64,000 nt of DNA, from contig CAJNDS010002843.1 of the NCBI GenBank assembly GCA_905221605.1, positions 98,501-162,500 on the forward strand, given 5' to 3'. The notes under the pieces are model-generated. The model was not told the origin of the DNA. It made no database searches and was given only the letters and a program-made list of their open reading frames with translations. Origin of the DNA: Symbiodinium natans. Taxonomy: Eukaryota; Sar; Dinophyceae; Suessiales; Symbiodiniaceae. Shown piece after piece: positions 39,600 through 49,137 of this stretch. Made by a program: the position numbers and the translations under genes. Numbering within the stretch: the stretch's first letter is position 1; each line of letters opens with the position of its first letter.

Positions 39600-40010
39600 C
39601 TTCTCGGTCTCGCTTCCTTGCATGCTGGGTGGCCTGAAGTCGGTTCGACTGTCTTAGCTTGTCTGCATGATCCTCGTTCTGCAATGGAATCAGCACTTAG
39701 GGCTCTTAAGGCAGGGGGGTTCAAGGGTGGCATGTAGCCCAAGGCTCCCAAATACTCCCAACTACTCCGTAAGGCTCCCTAAGCTTCCTTAAGGTTCCCT
39801 AGATACCCTAGAACACTAGTGTGACAAAGCGACAAGCTAAGAGGGATGTTGCCCTGCGTACAGAATCTTCTGTCTGACAGTTCTGACAGTGCATGCTCGC
39901 CAAATGGCAAGCGTGCCTCCTTCACGGAGTCGCAGATAGCAGCAGAAAGGCTCTTGAGCGCTCACGGGGGTTTTTTGCGGATTTAGGATGGCCAGCTTGC
40001 TACCCGAAAC
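39600..40010. other. Unique spacer without clear gene
   Basis: Downstream of the preceding stop; a run of related GGCTCCCTAAGCTTCCTTAA-like words at 39740-39810; no exon or element recognised. Minus-strand open frames over 39385-39750 overlap the + exons and are rejected. Confidence 0.4.
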
Positions 40011-40229
40011 CCTAAACCTTAAAGCCTTGCCCTAAACCCTAAACCCTGAACTTTAGCCCTAAACCCTAAACCCTAAACTCTAAACTCTAAACCCTAAACG
40101 CTAAACCCTAAACCCTTAGCCCCAAACCCTAAACGCTTCCTAAACCCCAAAACCCAAAACACAAAACCCAAAACCCTAAACTCTAAACTCTAAACCCTAA
40201 ACCCTAAACCCTAAACCCTAAACCCCCCC

Positions 40230-40328
40230 CTAGAGGCGCTGCCGCCCTCCCCAGCGAGACTGGGGGCTGACCTCCCGGGCGCGGCAGGGGAGCTGGGTGG
40301 CCGGGTCTTCTGCAGCTCGGCTGGGAGG
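40230..40328 (+). CDS. Exon, unknown gene
   Basis: Acceptor CCCCTAG after a C-type array. Best frame ALPPSPARLGADLPGAAGEL, GGRVFCSSAGRS, reaching the G-type array. Two other frames are partly open. Confidence 0.4.
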
Positions 40329-40504
40329 AGTTTAGGGTTTAGGGTTTAGGGTTTCGGGTTTAGGGTTTAGGGTTTAGGGACAGGGGGTTTAGGGTTTAGG
40401 GTTTAGGGCTTAGGGTTTAGGGTCTAGGGGGTTTAGGGTTTGGGGTACCGTCACAAAACTTGCAAGCTCATCCACTCTTCGGAACATCCTTGCTGGGTGC
40501 CTAG

Positions 40505-40610
40505 GGAGGGCTTGCGCGTAGATGTGGCAGAAGCCCATGTCAAGATCATCCTGCAAACAGCCCTAACTACATCAGAAACTACCCGAAATGCCCAGTCTAA
40601 TTCAACATGA
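40505..40610 (+). CDS. Terminal exon, unknown gene
   Basis: Acceptor 'gtgcctag', EGLRVDVAEAHVKIILQTAL then TTSETTRNAQSNST, TGA 40608-40610. Convincing composition. Confidence 0.6.
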
Positions 40611-40823
40611 CCCCCTTACGAAACATCCCTCTATAAATATGCTTCATCATCCACAAAAGCCCGCTTTCATAAATTCAAGGCCCCTCTGTCACATGCACCT
40701 GCTGGGCAATAGTATCCAATGGCCTCGCGTCATCCAGCCTATTTGGACTGCTATTACTGTTCCATGCTCAGTAGGGTTTAGGGTTTAGGGTTCAGGGTTC
40801 AGGGTTTAGGGTGTCTTTCAAAG

Positions 40824-40955
40824 CGCGACATCTCATATGCGATCTTGTGCACGCATGCTTCTGACGTTGCTGAGGCCACTTCTGCTAAATATGCTGACCA
40901 AGTCCTTGATATTGAAAACATGCTGCAGCGCATCCTTGAAACCGCAAAGGGCTAA
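40824..40955 (+). CDS. Terminal exon, unknown gene
   Basis: Acceptor 'ctttcaaag', 43 codons RDISYAILCTHASDVAEATS, AKYADQVLDIENMLQRILET, AKG and TAA. Helical, amphipathic pattern. It overlaps much longer frames created by the downstream 9-mer repeat, which hide it. Confidence 0.62.
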   Translation, partial: RDISYAILCTHASDVAEATSAKYADQVLDIENMLQRILETAKG

Positions 40956-41067
40956 TATGGCGCATTGTTCGCTCACTCTTGTTTCGCCTTTCTCGCATCC
41001 GCACGACCGACAATACCCATTCCGAAACCCTCTGAACCCTCTGAACCCTCGGAACCCTCGCAACCCT

Positions 41068-41290
41068 CTAAACCCTCTAGACCTTTTAGACCCTTTAGAC
41101 CCTTTAGACCCTTTAGACCCTTTAGACCCTTTAGACCCTTTAGACCCTTTAGACCCTTTAGACCCTTTAGACCCTTTAGACCCTTCAGACCCTTTAGACC
41201 CTTTAGACCCTTTAGACCCTTTAGACCCTTTAGACCCTTTAGACCCTTTGGACCCTTTAGACCCTTTAGACCCTTTAGAACCTTTAGACC
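41068..41290 (+). repeat. 9-bp tandem array CCCTTTAGA
   Basis: About 23 units of a 9-mer (CCCTTTAGA), with single-base variants. It codes for DPL, FRP and (minus) GSK tripeptide repeats in long open frames that are not believed to be genes. Probably a 9-mer derivative of the heptamer. Confidence 0.93.
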
Positions 41291-41347
41291 CTCTCAACGA
41301 TCTAAACCCGGTAAGCCCTGTAAACCCTATAAACCCTAAACCCTAAG

Positions 41348-41440
41348 CCCATTCGACTCAATCAACGCTCTTACGGCGAGCTCTTGGGCTTGTTGGTTTC
41401 CAGGGAGCAAAGAACCTGCAGACTTTTTCGAGTTCCATGA
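41348..41440 (+). CDS. Candidate exon
   Basis: After CCCTAAG: PIRLNQRSYGELLGLLVSRE then QRTCRLFRVP and TGA. An alternative exon from 41404 in another frame (GAKNLQTFSSSMTCQNPVLK) is equally open; only one can be right. Confidence 0.45.
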   Translation, partial: PIRLNQRSYGELLGLLVSREQRTCRLFRVP

Positions 41441-41744
41441 CCTGTCAGAACCCTGTCTTAAAGATCAATGGCATGCTACCCTAAACCCCAAAGCCTAAAT
41501 CTCAAACCCCAAATCCCAAGCCCCTGACCCCTAAACCCCAAACCCTAAACCCGAAACCCGACACCTTCAACCCTCTACCCTCAACCCTCTACCTCAACTT
41601 TCAACCCTCAGCCCTCAGCCCTCAATCCGCAACCCTCAACCCTAAACCCTAAGCCCTAAACCCTAAACCCTAAACCCTAAACCCTCAACCCTCAACCCTA
41701 AACCCTAAACCCTAGCCCTAAACCCTAAACCCTGAACGCCGAAG

Positions 41745-42205
41745 GTCGCGAGCTTGGGCAGCTCATCCTTGCCCTGCGTGGAGCGGGCTTGGAGGACTTG
41801 GCCGCTGGGCCGGGCGCCGAGTGGCAGGGTTCAGGGTTTGGGGTTTAGGGCTGAGGGTTAGGGTTTGGGGTTTGGGGTTTAGGGTTCGGTGTTCAGGCTC
41901 AGGGTTTAGGGTGTAGGGTTTGGGTTTACCTGAATCATGTGATCCCTGAACCTGAGTAGGTTTAGGGTTTAGGGTTTAGGGTTTAGGGTTTAGGGTTTAG
42001 GGTTTAGGGTTTAGGGTTTAGGGTTTAGGGTTTAGGGTTTGGGCTTTAGGGTTTAGGGTTTAGGGTTTAGGGTTAGGGTTTAGGGTTTAGGGTAAACCCT
42101 AAGTTCTAAGACCCTGAACCCTAGATCCTAAAACCCTACCCCAACCCTCCGCAGATCAGCTGACCACCTTCCAGGCTAAGCGGCCTCAGTGGCTTGGAGG
42201 CTCGG
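41745..42205 (+). CDS. Two exons of an unknown gene
   Basis: 41745-41828 (after 'cgccgaag') reads RELGQLILALRGAGLEDLAA then GPGAEWQ, donor G|GTTCAGG. 42155-42205 (after 'ctccgcag') reads QLTTFQAKRPQWLGGS. Exon 1 ends in phase 1 and exon 2 starts with two bases, so they fit. The intron has G-type arrays (41829-42090), then a C-type tail (42095-42150). Confidence 0.6.
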
Positions 42206-42433
42206 GTTTGGGGGGTGTTCAGGTTTAGGGTTTAGGGTTTAGGGTTTCGGTATGAGGGTTTAGGGTTAGGGGTTTAGGGTTAGGGGTTAAGGGTTTAGGG
42301 TTTAGGGCGAGCCATTCGTGTTTTCAAGTGTCCACAAGTGAGGGGCTGTTCGAGATTCTGGGCCATGAGCATTCTGGGCCATCATCATGCTTATAGGGCT
42401 TAGGGTTTAGGGTTTAGGGTTTAGCTTTAGGGC

Positions 42434-42904
42434 TTGCGGTACTCACAAGGGCACATTGTAGAACAAAGCCCTCATGGCTTCGCACACTCTCTGCGCCAGG
42501 ATCCACCGGTCCCACCGTTGCCACCACCTTTGGTGGCAAAGCTGGACTTGAATGTAGATGAGGCCGATAGTTGTGGCTATTTTGTGCTCCGGTGTGTTTT
42601 GGGGTGCATGGCGCGCCAGCAAAGGCTCCAGAGGGGCTCATGTAAGATGCGTGCAAACACGCGGGGACACTTTCGTGCACATGATGAACATCTTGCTGCG
42701 TGTCCAACTTTTTTGTGGGGGATGTCAAGTGCCGACCACCCAGATAAATTGCTCCCCAAGGCATGCTTGTTTCCATGGAAGCTATGCGGCGTCTTCGGTG
42801 GACATCGGCTGGCTATGCCTCGCGATGCACCCCCTGCAGATACAACGCAAAGGGAATTCAGGGTACGTTCACGAAGTGGCTCCATTCCAGCGCGCTTCAG
42901 CTGA
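42434..42904 (+). CDS. Candidate coding region
   Basis: Open for 156 codons: HIVEQSPHGFAHSLRQDPPV, LPPPLVAKLDLNVDEADS, LACPTFLWGMSSADHP-like parts and RVRSRSGSIPARFS. Overlapping frames are open too (42558-42977 +, 42414-42776 minus), so only one of them can be coding. No splice sites assigned. Confidence 0.3.
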   Translation: MRYSQGHIVEQSPHGFAHSLRQDPPVPPLPPPLVAKLDLNVDEADSCGYFVLRCVLGCMARQQRLQRGSCKMRANTRGHFRAHDEHLAACPTFLWGMSSADHPDKLLPKACLFPWKLCGVFGGHRLAMPRDAPPADTTQREFRVRSRSGSIPARFS

Positions 42905-43059
42905 TCACACACACACACACACTCCTGAAGGGGGGCTTGGCTTGCTACTTCCCCGCATGAGAAGCGCAGCGATATGAGACATCACCAGCCTGCAGCCAGA
43001 AACTTGTTTCGCTCCGCTCCCCCTCCTTCCCGGCCCCCCAGCTAGCTGCTTGCAGCGTT

Positions 43060-43215
43060 TATTTATCTCCCACCCTCGCCCGGAACTCTTCTCCTCGCCC
43101 GGAACTCTTCTCCTCGCCCGGCTCGCTCATCCCTGGAGTGCCCAACCCCAAAGTGTCCCTGGGTGCCCAACCCCAGAGTCTCCCTGGAGTGCCCAACCCC
43201 AGAGTGTTGCCAGAG
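43060..43215 (+). repeat. Two short minisatellites
   Basis: CGCCCGGAACTCTTCTCCT (19 bp, about 3 units, 43078-43120) and TGCCCAACCCCAGAGT-TCCCTGGAG (about 25 bp, 3-4 units, 43133-43205). The 220-codon minus-strand frame across 43059-43721 includes them and is doubtful. Confidence 0.75.
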
Positions 43216-43694
43216 AGGGTGAGGATGTTCGAAGTAGAATAATAAGGGAATAGAGGCCTGGCAGCCTCGCTCGCGGCCAGAATCCGTGTCTCCGTCTCTC
43301 GGAGCCGTGAGGGCTGTCTTCCCAGAATCCACCTGCTTGGGGTGGGCCGCGTGTGGTTGGGGTTCGGGTCTTCGGGGGGGGGGTCGGGGTTCTGTGAGCT
43401 CTTCCCGCTTCTTCCCGGGGTGCCTTGCATATGTGCCTCCAGAGTCAGAATGGGCACCAAACGGCTTAGGCCCTTCCTGTGAGCTAAACTGGCAGCCCAA
43501 GACTTCCAAGAGTCTCCACACAGAGGAACGAACAAGTGCAGCTGCAATCCTGCGCTGCTGAAAGGAGGGGGGCTACCCCTTCTGGAGGTTCCTTCAAAAA
43601 AGGAATATAACACGCTTGCGTCACGGCAAGTTGGGGTGGTCTTCGCTTCGTGACCTGCGCGATTCCTGCGTCGCATGTATCGCATTTCCCGCAG

Positions 43695-44004
43695 AGGCAC
43701 GTGCAGCTTCCAGTTGAACACGAACCTCTGAAAATATCAGGTGCCGCAAGCCCTAAACCCCAAGCCCTAATTATCGAGGATGCTGCGAGGCTCCCGAAGT
43801 TTTCTTTGTCATGGTGGGGTAACATTTTACATTTTTTCGGGTACTTAAACTCAATAAGGAACAACAATTTTAATTTTAATACTATGCCAGGTCATCGCGC
43901 AGGAAGCCGCGAGGACTGTTCCCGACAGCACGCCCATCGTGAAGGCATCGGGAGTAGTCCGGAAACTCGTGATGAAGCATACAGCCTTGCCACGGTTCCC
44001 TTAA
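43695..44004 (+). CDS. Last three exons of an unknown gene
   Basis: 43695-43740 (after 'ttcccgcag') reads RHVQLPVEHEPLKIS; 43779-43813 reads CCEAPEVFFVM; 43891-44004 (after 'ctatgccag') reads VIAQEAARTVPDSTPIVKAS, GVVRKLVMKHTALPRFP and TAA. All phases fit. The first intron would be only 38 bp and contains two CCCTAAA-like units; alternatively that stretch is read through in another frame. The last exon is the strongest part. Confidence 0.55.
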
Positions 44005-44106
44005 ACCCTGAACCCTGAACCCTGAACCCTAAACCCTAAACCCTAAACCCTGAACCCTGAACCCTGAACCCTCAACCCTCAACCCTAAACCCTAAACCCC
44101 CGAACC

Positions 44107-44179
44107 CTAAAATTGGTCATAGTGTTTGCCGTAGGGATCGAATGCGCGCCCGGCTCCAGAGGCAGAAACACGAAGTCTT
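44107..44179 (-). CDS. Minus-strand terminal exon, unknown gene
   Basis: Acceptor 'aacgtcag' on the minus strand, then RLRVSASGAGRAFDPYGKHY, DQF and TAG at the array edge. Plus-strand frames are poor. It sits between a C-type (left) and G-type (right) array, the same geometry as + exons, as expected because the arrangement is self-complementary. Confidence 0.55.
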
Positions 44180-44331
44180 CTGACGTTTTCTTCGGGTTTA
44201 GGGTTTAGGGTTTAGGGTTTAGGGTTTAGGGTTTAGGGTTTAGAGCCCTCAAAACCCCAAAGCCCTCAAACCCTCAAACCCCAAGAGCCCTAAGCCCTCA
44301 AGAACCCGGGGGTAAAGCCCTAAACCCTAAA

Positions 44332-44583
44332 CCCTAAACCCTAAAGCCTAAAGCCTAAAGCCTAAAGCCTAAAGCCTAAAGCCTAAAGCCTAAAGCCTAA
44401 AGCCTAAAGCCTAAAGCCTAAAGCCTAAAGCCTAAAGCCTAAAGCCTAAAGCCTAAAGCCTAAAGCCTAAAGCCTAAAGCCTAAAGCCTAAAGCCTAAAG
44501 CCTAAAGCCTAAAGCCTAAAGCCTAAAGCCTAAAGCCTAAAGCCTAAAGCCTAAAGCCTAAAGCCTAAAGCCTAAAGCCTAAA
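44332..44583 (+). repeat. Homogeneous CCTAAAG heptamer array (about 35 units)
   Basis: Every unit is CCTAAAG, a one-base variant of CCTAAAC, with no intermixing. It shows local amplification of a variant unit rather than templated synthesis. Confidence 0.95.
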
Positions 44584-44716
44584 CCCCTAAACCCGAAACC
44601 CGAAACCCCCTAAACCCGAAACCCGAAACCCGAAACCCTAAACCCTAAAACCTAAAACCTAAACCCAAAACCCCAAAACCCTCAACCCTCAACGCTGAAC
44701 CCGGGCCGTGCTGCAG

Positions 44717-44795
44717 GCGATCTTTTTCGCCCTAAGCCGCGGGCCTGGCATCTGTCAGCTCCCATCTTCTACGAATTGCTTAAGAACCTGTCTGG
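44717..44795 (+). CDS. Exon, unknown gene
   Basis: Acceptor 'gtgctgcag'; DLFRPKPRAWHLSAPIFYEL, LKNLS; donor at G|GTTTAGGG. C-type array left, G-type array right. Confidence 0.55.
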
Positions 44796-45153
44796 GTTTA
44801 GGGTTTAGGGTTTAGGGTTTAGGGTTTAGGGCTTAGGGCTTAGGGCTTAGGGCTTAGGGTTTAGGGTTTAGGGTTTAGGGTTTAGGGTTTAGGGTTTAGG
44901 GTTTTTTCTTCCCTATAAGGGTAATATAGGGATTCTAACTGTTTTTTTGTTTTTTGGGCGTTCTCAAGCAAACAGTAGTCTTCCGAGGCTTCTTCGGGGT
45001 ACTCGTATGTGTCTCTGTCAAGACAACGTGCTCTTGCAGTCCCACCTGCGCAAGGACAACCCTAAACCCTAAACCCTAAACCCTAAACCCCAAACCCCAA
45101 ACCCTAAACCCTAAACCCCAAACCCTAAACCCTAAACCCTAAACCCCCTGCAG

Positions 45154-45233
45154 CCCGAACCCTGACGAGGCTGGACCCTGGATCGGCTCTACGACAAGAG
45201 ACCCATTCAGAAGTTCTGGGCGGCACCCTCTGG
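45154..45233 (+). CDS. Exon, unknown gene
   Basis: Acceptor CCCCTGCAG; RTLTRLDPGSALRQETHSEV then LGGTLW; donor TGG|GTTTGGGG. C-type left, G-type right. Confidence 0.55.
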
Positions 45234-45344
45234 GTTTGGGGTTTAGGGTTTAGGGTTTTGGGTTTTGGGTTCTGAAGTGCGGAGAGAAGTGCGGGAGTCT
45301 TTGGGGGTTGTAGGGGTGTAGGAGTGGAAGGGTTTAGGGTTTAG

Positions 45345-45560
45345 GGTTTGGGGTTTAGGGGTTTAGGGGTTTAGGGGTTTGGGGGTTTAGGGGTTTCGGG
45401 GTTTAGGGGTTTAGGGGTTTAGGGGTTTAGGGGTTTAGGGGTTTAGGGGTTTAGGGGTTTAGGGGTTTAGGGGTTTAGGGGTTGAAATAGGGGTTTGGGG
45501 TTTTGGGGTTTGGGGGTTAAGCTGGGGGTTTAGGGTTTAGGGGTTTTGGGGTTTAGGGGT
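45345..45560 (+). repeat. GGGGTTTA 8-mer array
   Basis: About 16 clean units of GGGGTTTA (45352-45482), then degenerate ones. Complement type of the CCCCTAAA array at 47130-47580. Confidence 0.93.
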
Positions 45561-45585
45561 TTAGGATTTAGAGGTTTCACTGCAG

Positions 45586-45716
45586 CTTCTGCTCTGTGGT
45601 GTCACTGATGACAAGGATCCATCCCGAAGCCAGGCATGTTTCAAACAGAGCTTCCCACCACCAGAACATCACCTGCAGACATGCAAGTCATGCAAGAGCT
45701 CATTTACAACCATTGA
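45586..45716 (+). CDS. Two exons, end of an unknown gene
   Basis: 45586-45633 (after 'tcactgcag') reads LLLCGVTDDKDPSRSQ with a CAG|GC donor; 45679-45716 (after 'acctgcag') reads MQVMQELIYNH and TGA. Phases do not match exactly, so one border may be off. Confidence 0.5.
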
Positions 45717-45977
45717 ATCTGCGTGCCGATCTGCAGACATCACTAGGGTGACCAAACGGACCCTAAACCTTAAACCCTAAGCCCTAAGCCCTAAGCCCTA
45801 AACCCTAAACCCTAAACCCTAAACCCTAAACCCTAAACCCTAAAACTTATACCCTAAACCCTAAACCCTAAACCCTAAACCCCAAACCCCAAACCCCAAA
45901 CCCCAAACCCCAAACCCCAAACCCTAAACCCTAAACCCTAAACCCTAAACCCTAAACCCTAAACCCTATACCAACAG

Positions 45978-46223
45978 CACACAAGAAGTGGCCGTCACCA
46001 TGGCGGGCTTGCGGCAGTCGTGCAGTGAGCCGACCTTGCCGAACCGGTCCCTCCTCCAAGGCACCTACCTTGGTGGTAGTTTAGGGTTTAGGGTTTAGGG
46101 TCTAGGGGTTAGGGTTTAGGGTGTAGGGTTTAGGGTTTAGGGCTTGAGTTTAGTGTCTTTGAGAGTCGATTCAGGGTTGGTTTCTGCGGAGACATGGTGA
46201 GCAGCTCGCATGGCAGCACTTGA
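45978..46223 (+). CDS. Two candidate exons
   Basis: 45978-46075 (after 'ccaacag') reads QEVAVTMAGLRQSCSEPTLP, NRSLLQGTYLG, donor G|GTAGTTTAGGG. 46175-46223 (after 'gattcag') reads GWFLRRHGEQLAWQHL. G-type units fill the intron. Confidence 0.5.
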
Positions 46224-46604
46224 TTTAGGGTTTAGGGTTTAGGGTTTAGGGTTTAGGTTTTAGGGTTTAGGGTTTAGGGTTTAGGGTTGATAGAGCCAGG
46301 AGGGCTCCCTGTAGCTCCATTCCCACACGCAGTTCCGTTGCCCCCTAAGATCTGACCCTCGGAGGATGCAAAAAAGTAGATCCTCTTAAGGGTTCCGAAG
46401 AATGGCCCAATAGTAGCATACGTCATCCCAGGGGTCTGGGGATAAGATGAGCTGCCCTAAGCCCTAAGCCCTAAACCCTAAACCCTAAACCCTAAACCCC
46501 AAACCCCAAACCCTAAACCCTAAACCCTAAACCCTACACCCTAAGCCCTAAACCCCAAACCCTACACACTAATCCCCAGACCTTAAACCCCAAACCGACG
46601 ACAG

Positions 46605-46944
46605 GAGGCCATGCTGTGCTACACCGATGTGCAGCAGATTTCGAGACCCAGCGTAAGGTGCCGTGATTCATCAATGTTGCTGTGATTGAAAGACGGCGTC
46701 ATAATATGTAGATACTACGCTGTCATCGTACTAGAATGCACTAAAAAAGAATACTATCCACTATAGTGATAGCAAGAGTAGAATACACTGTAAGTATGTG
46801 TCACCTGGAGTGCTGCAGGTTCTTCAGCACTACCGGCGTTTGGACAACATCAAGCCGTCTGTGCACCGCGAGAAGCAAGAGAGTTCCTCGGAAATCGCGT
46901 TCGACGGGTTTGGAAAGGGTCCCTGCTTGTGTGGGCTCCCATAA
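46605..46944 (+). CDS. Last two exons of an unknown gene
   Basis: Exon 46605-46652 reads EAMLCYTDVQQISRPS with a canonical donor GTAAGG. Exon 46819-46944 (after 'gtgctgcag') reads VLQHYRRLDNIKPSVHREKQ, ESSSEIAFDGFGKGPCLCGL, P and TAA. Both phase 0. The 166-bp intron is decayed triplet sequence without telomere-like units. Family unknown. Confidence 0.65.
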
Positions 46945-47104
46945 TGGAACCAAAAGTTCTGCTACCAAAGAGGACAATAGCTCTATAATGACCCTATGGG
47001 ACCGTCTTAAGGTTTTTTTTCACAAGAATCCCAAATTCGCGACGTCATGCAGCTGGTACTAACTTTACAAGTTGCCTTCGGATGAGCGAGTCCGAAGCCC
47101 TCTC

Positions 47105-47770
47105 GAACCCCAACATCCCTAAACTCCAAACCTCTACACCCCTACACCCCTACACCCCTAAACCCCTAAACCCCTAAACCCCTAAACCCCTAAACCCCTA
47201 ACCCCTAAACCCCTAAACCCCTACACCCCTAAACCCCTAAACCCCTAAACCCCCAAACCCCTAAACCCCTAAACCCCTAAACCCCTAAACCCCTAAACCC
47301 CTAAACCCCTAACCCCTAAACCCCTAAACCCCTAAACCCTAAACCCCTAAACCCCCAAACCCCTAAACCCATAAACCCTAAAAAACCCCGAGGACCCAGA
47401 CCCCTAAATCCCTAAACCCCTACACCTAAACCCCACCCCCCCCTAAACCCCTAAACCCCTAAACCCCCTAAACCCCCCTAAACCCCCTCAACCCCCTAAA
47501 AAACCCCGTAAACCCCCCGAAACCCCTAAACCCAAAACCCTAAACCCCTGAACCCCTAAACCCCTAACCCCTAAACACCCCCTGAACTAAACCCTAAACC
47601 CTAAACCCCAAACCCCAAGCCCTAATGTCGCACCTAAACCCTAAACCCTAAACCCTAAACCCTAAACCCTAAACCCTAAACCCTAAACCCTAAACCCTAA
47701 ACCCTAAACCCTAAACCCTAAACCCTAAGCCCTAAACCCTAAACCCTAAACCCTAAACCCTAAACTCTAA
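47105..47770 (+). repeat. CCCCTAAA 8-mer array, then CCCTAAA
   Basis: 47140-47580 is mainly the 8-mer CCCCTAAA with CCCCTACA and CCCCCAAA variants; 47637-47765 is clean heptamer. One of the largest blocks. Confidence 0.92.
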
Positions 47771-47776
47771 ACTCAG

Positions 47777-47866
47777 GAGACTTTCAGAAGCACCGCCGGC
47801 TGCTTCAACTGCGGCAGCGCTTCCCGCTGCAGCCGCTGCCGGGGCAGGACCTCAGGCGCTTCGGGG
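47777..47866 (+). CDS. Exon, unknown gene
   Basis: Acceptor 'actcag' at the array edge; DFQKHRRLLQLRQRFPLQPL then PGQDLRRFG; donor G|GTTG before TTTAGGG. An alternative frame gives a Cys-rich read (CFNCGSASRCSRCR), but the first is preferred. Confidence 0.45.
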
Positions 47867-48029
47867 GTTGTTTAGGGTTTAGGGTTTAGGGTTAAGGGTT
47901 TAGGGTTTAGGGTTTCGGGTTTCGGGTTTAGGGGTTTAGGGTTTCGGGGTTAGCGTTGAGGGCGCTGTGAGTATGGATCTTGCAGCCGAGCTATAGGCGA
48001 TTTAGGGGTTGAGGGTGTAGGGAAACAGG

Positions 48030-48140
48030 GTTTGAGGTGGATGTTCAGCCTTGCACTAACAGTCCTTAATAGGGATTGTAGTAACTACCCCTCTATATTA
48101 ATCCCTATCAAGGACTGTGGGGACAATCCCAGTTTGAGAG
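48030..48140. mobile_element. Inverted-repeat element family 4, second copy
   Basis: CAGTCCTTAATAGGGATTG / TAATCCCTATCAAGGACTG are inverted; same core as at 25078-25183. Confidence 0.65.
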
Positions 48141-48221
48141 TATGGAGGGTTTAGGGTTTAGGGTTTAAGGGCTGAAGATCTTTTGAGCATGCGAGTGCTG
48201 CAACTTTACGCTCCATTCCAG

Positions 48222-48437
48222 GCCCAGGCTGCGCGCACCACGGAGTCCAAATCCCTCAGCCCTCAGCCCTCAGCCCTAAACCCTAAACCCTAAACCCTAA
48301 ACCCTAGCCCTAAACCCTAAACCCTAAACCCTAAACCCTAACCCCTAAACCCTCAACATATCCAGCTGCTACAACCGTGCAGGCAGAACCCCTCCCGGCG
48401 TGGCTTCGAGCGGAAGCTGGAGCAAATGCTGCTGCAG
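48222..48437 (+). CDS. Two exons of an unknown gene
   Basis: 48222-48260 (after 'cattccag') reads AQAARTTESKSLS. 48366-48437 (after 'catatccag') reads LLQPCRQNPSRRGFERKLEQ then MLLQ with the strong donor GTAGGGAG. The C-type array lies in the intron; G-type units follow the second exon. Confidence 0.58.
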
Positions 48438-48599
48438 GTAGGGAGTTTTAGGGTTTAGGGTTTCGGGTTTCGGGTTTCGGGTTTAGGGTTTAGGCTTTCG
48501 CCCCCCCCCCCCCCCCCCCCCGGCCCGCTTTGTTTTGTGAGGGTGCAGTCAACGGTCTTCAATCCTATTGAAGACCCTTGAGTGAGTTGAGCCCTCTCT

Positions 48600-48930
48600 T
48601 AAGGATTAATCCGAGCATCTGTTTAGTGGGTGGCCCCCCCCCCCCCCCCCCCCCCACCGCCATAAGAAAGGCAGGGCGCCACAATAACAAAACCATGGCA
48701 ATGTATTGATTCTATTTAACAATAGGTTTCACCGATCCAAACTGCAGCTTAGCAAGCAAAAAAAGAAGCCTGCCGACAGATTTTGAACCCCCCCGAAAAA
48801 GTTTCTGTCAATGTGGTGGTATTGGCCCTTACGAAAACCCCCATAACGGAAAGTAGTCTTCCAGCGGGATTCTCGACGAAACAAATGTCTTTAAATGTGT
48901 TAATGAAACAGATGCTCGGATTAGAGGATC
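48600..48930. mobile_element. MITE-like element with 18-bp inverted ends
   Basis: TAATCCGAGCATCTGTTT (about 48608) and AAACAGATGCTCGGATTA (about 48907) are perfect inverted repeats about 300 bp apart. A 10-bp hairpin (GGTCTTCAAT/ATTGAAGACC) lies just outside at 48554-48576. A 21-C run lies inside. No coding capacity. Confidence 0.6.
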
Positions 48931-49137
48931 TTTCGAACCCTAGACCCTAAACCCTAAACCCTAAATCCTAAAACCTGGGTTTTCCCTGCACCTTATGTGA
49001 TGTTTTGTCCTCACTCGCCGAACCACCTCAAACCCTAGCCCTAAGCCCTAATCCTCAGCCCTGACCCTAAACCCTGAACCCTAAACCCAAAACCCTAAAC
49101 CCTAAACCCGAAGCCCTAAACCCTAAACTGCTTGCAG

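Noticed and set aside
40833-41346. Long open frames of 120-170 codons on both strands
   Set aside because: Created by the 9-mer CCCTTTAGA; only the short 40824-40955 exon in another frame looks coding.
43059-43721. 220-codon minus-strand frame
   Set aside because: Crosses two minisatellites and overlaps a + exon with good splice sites; no family or splice support.
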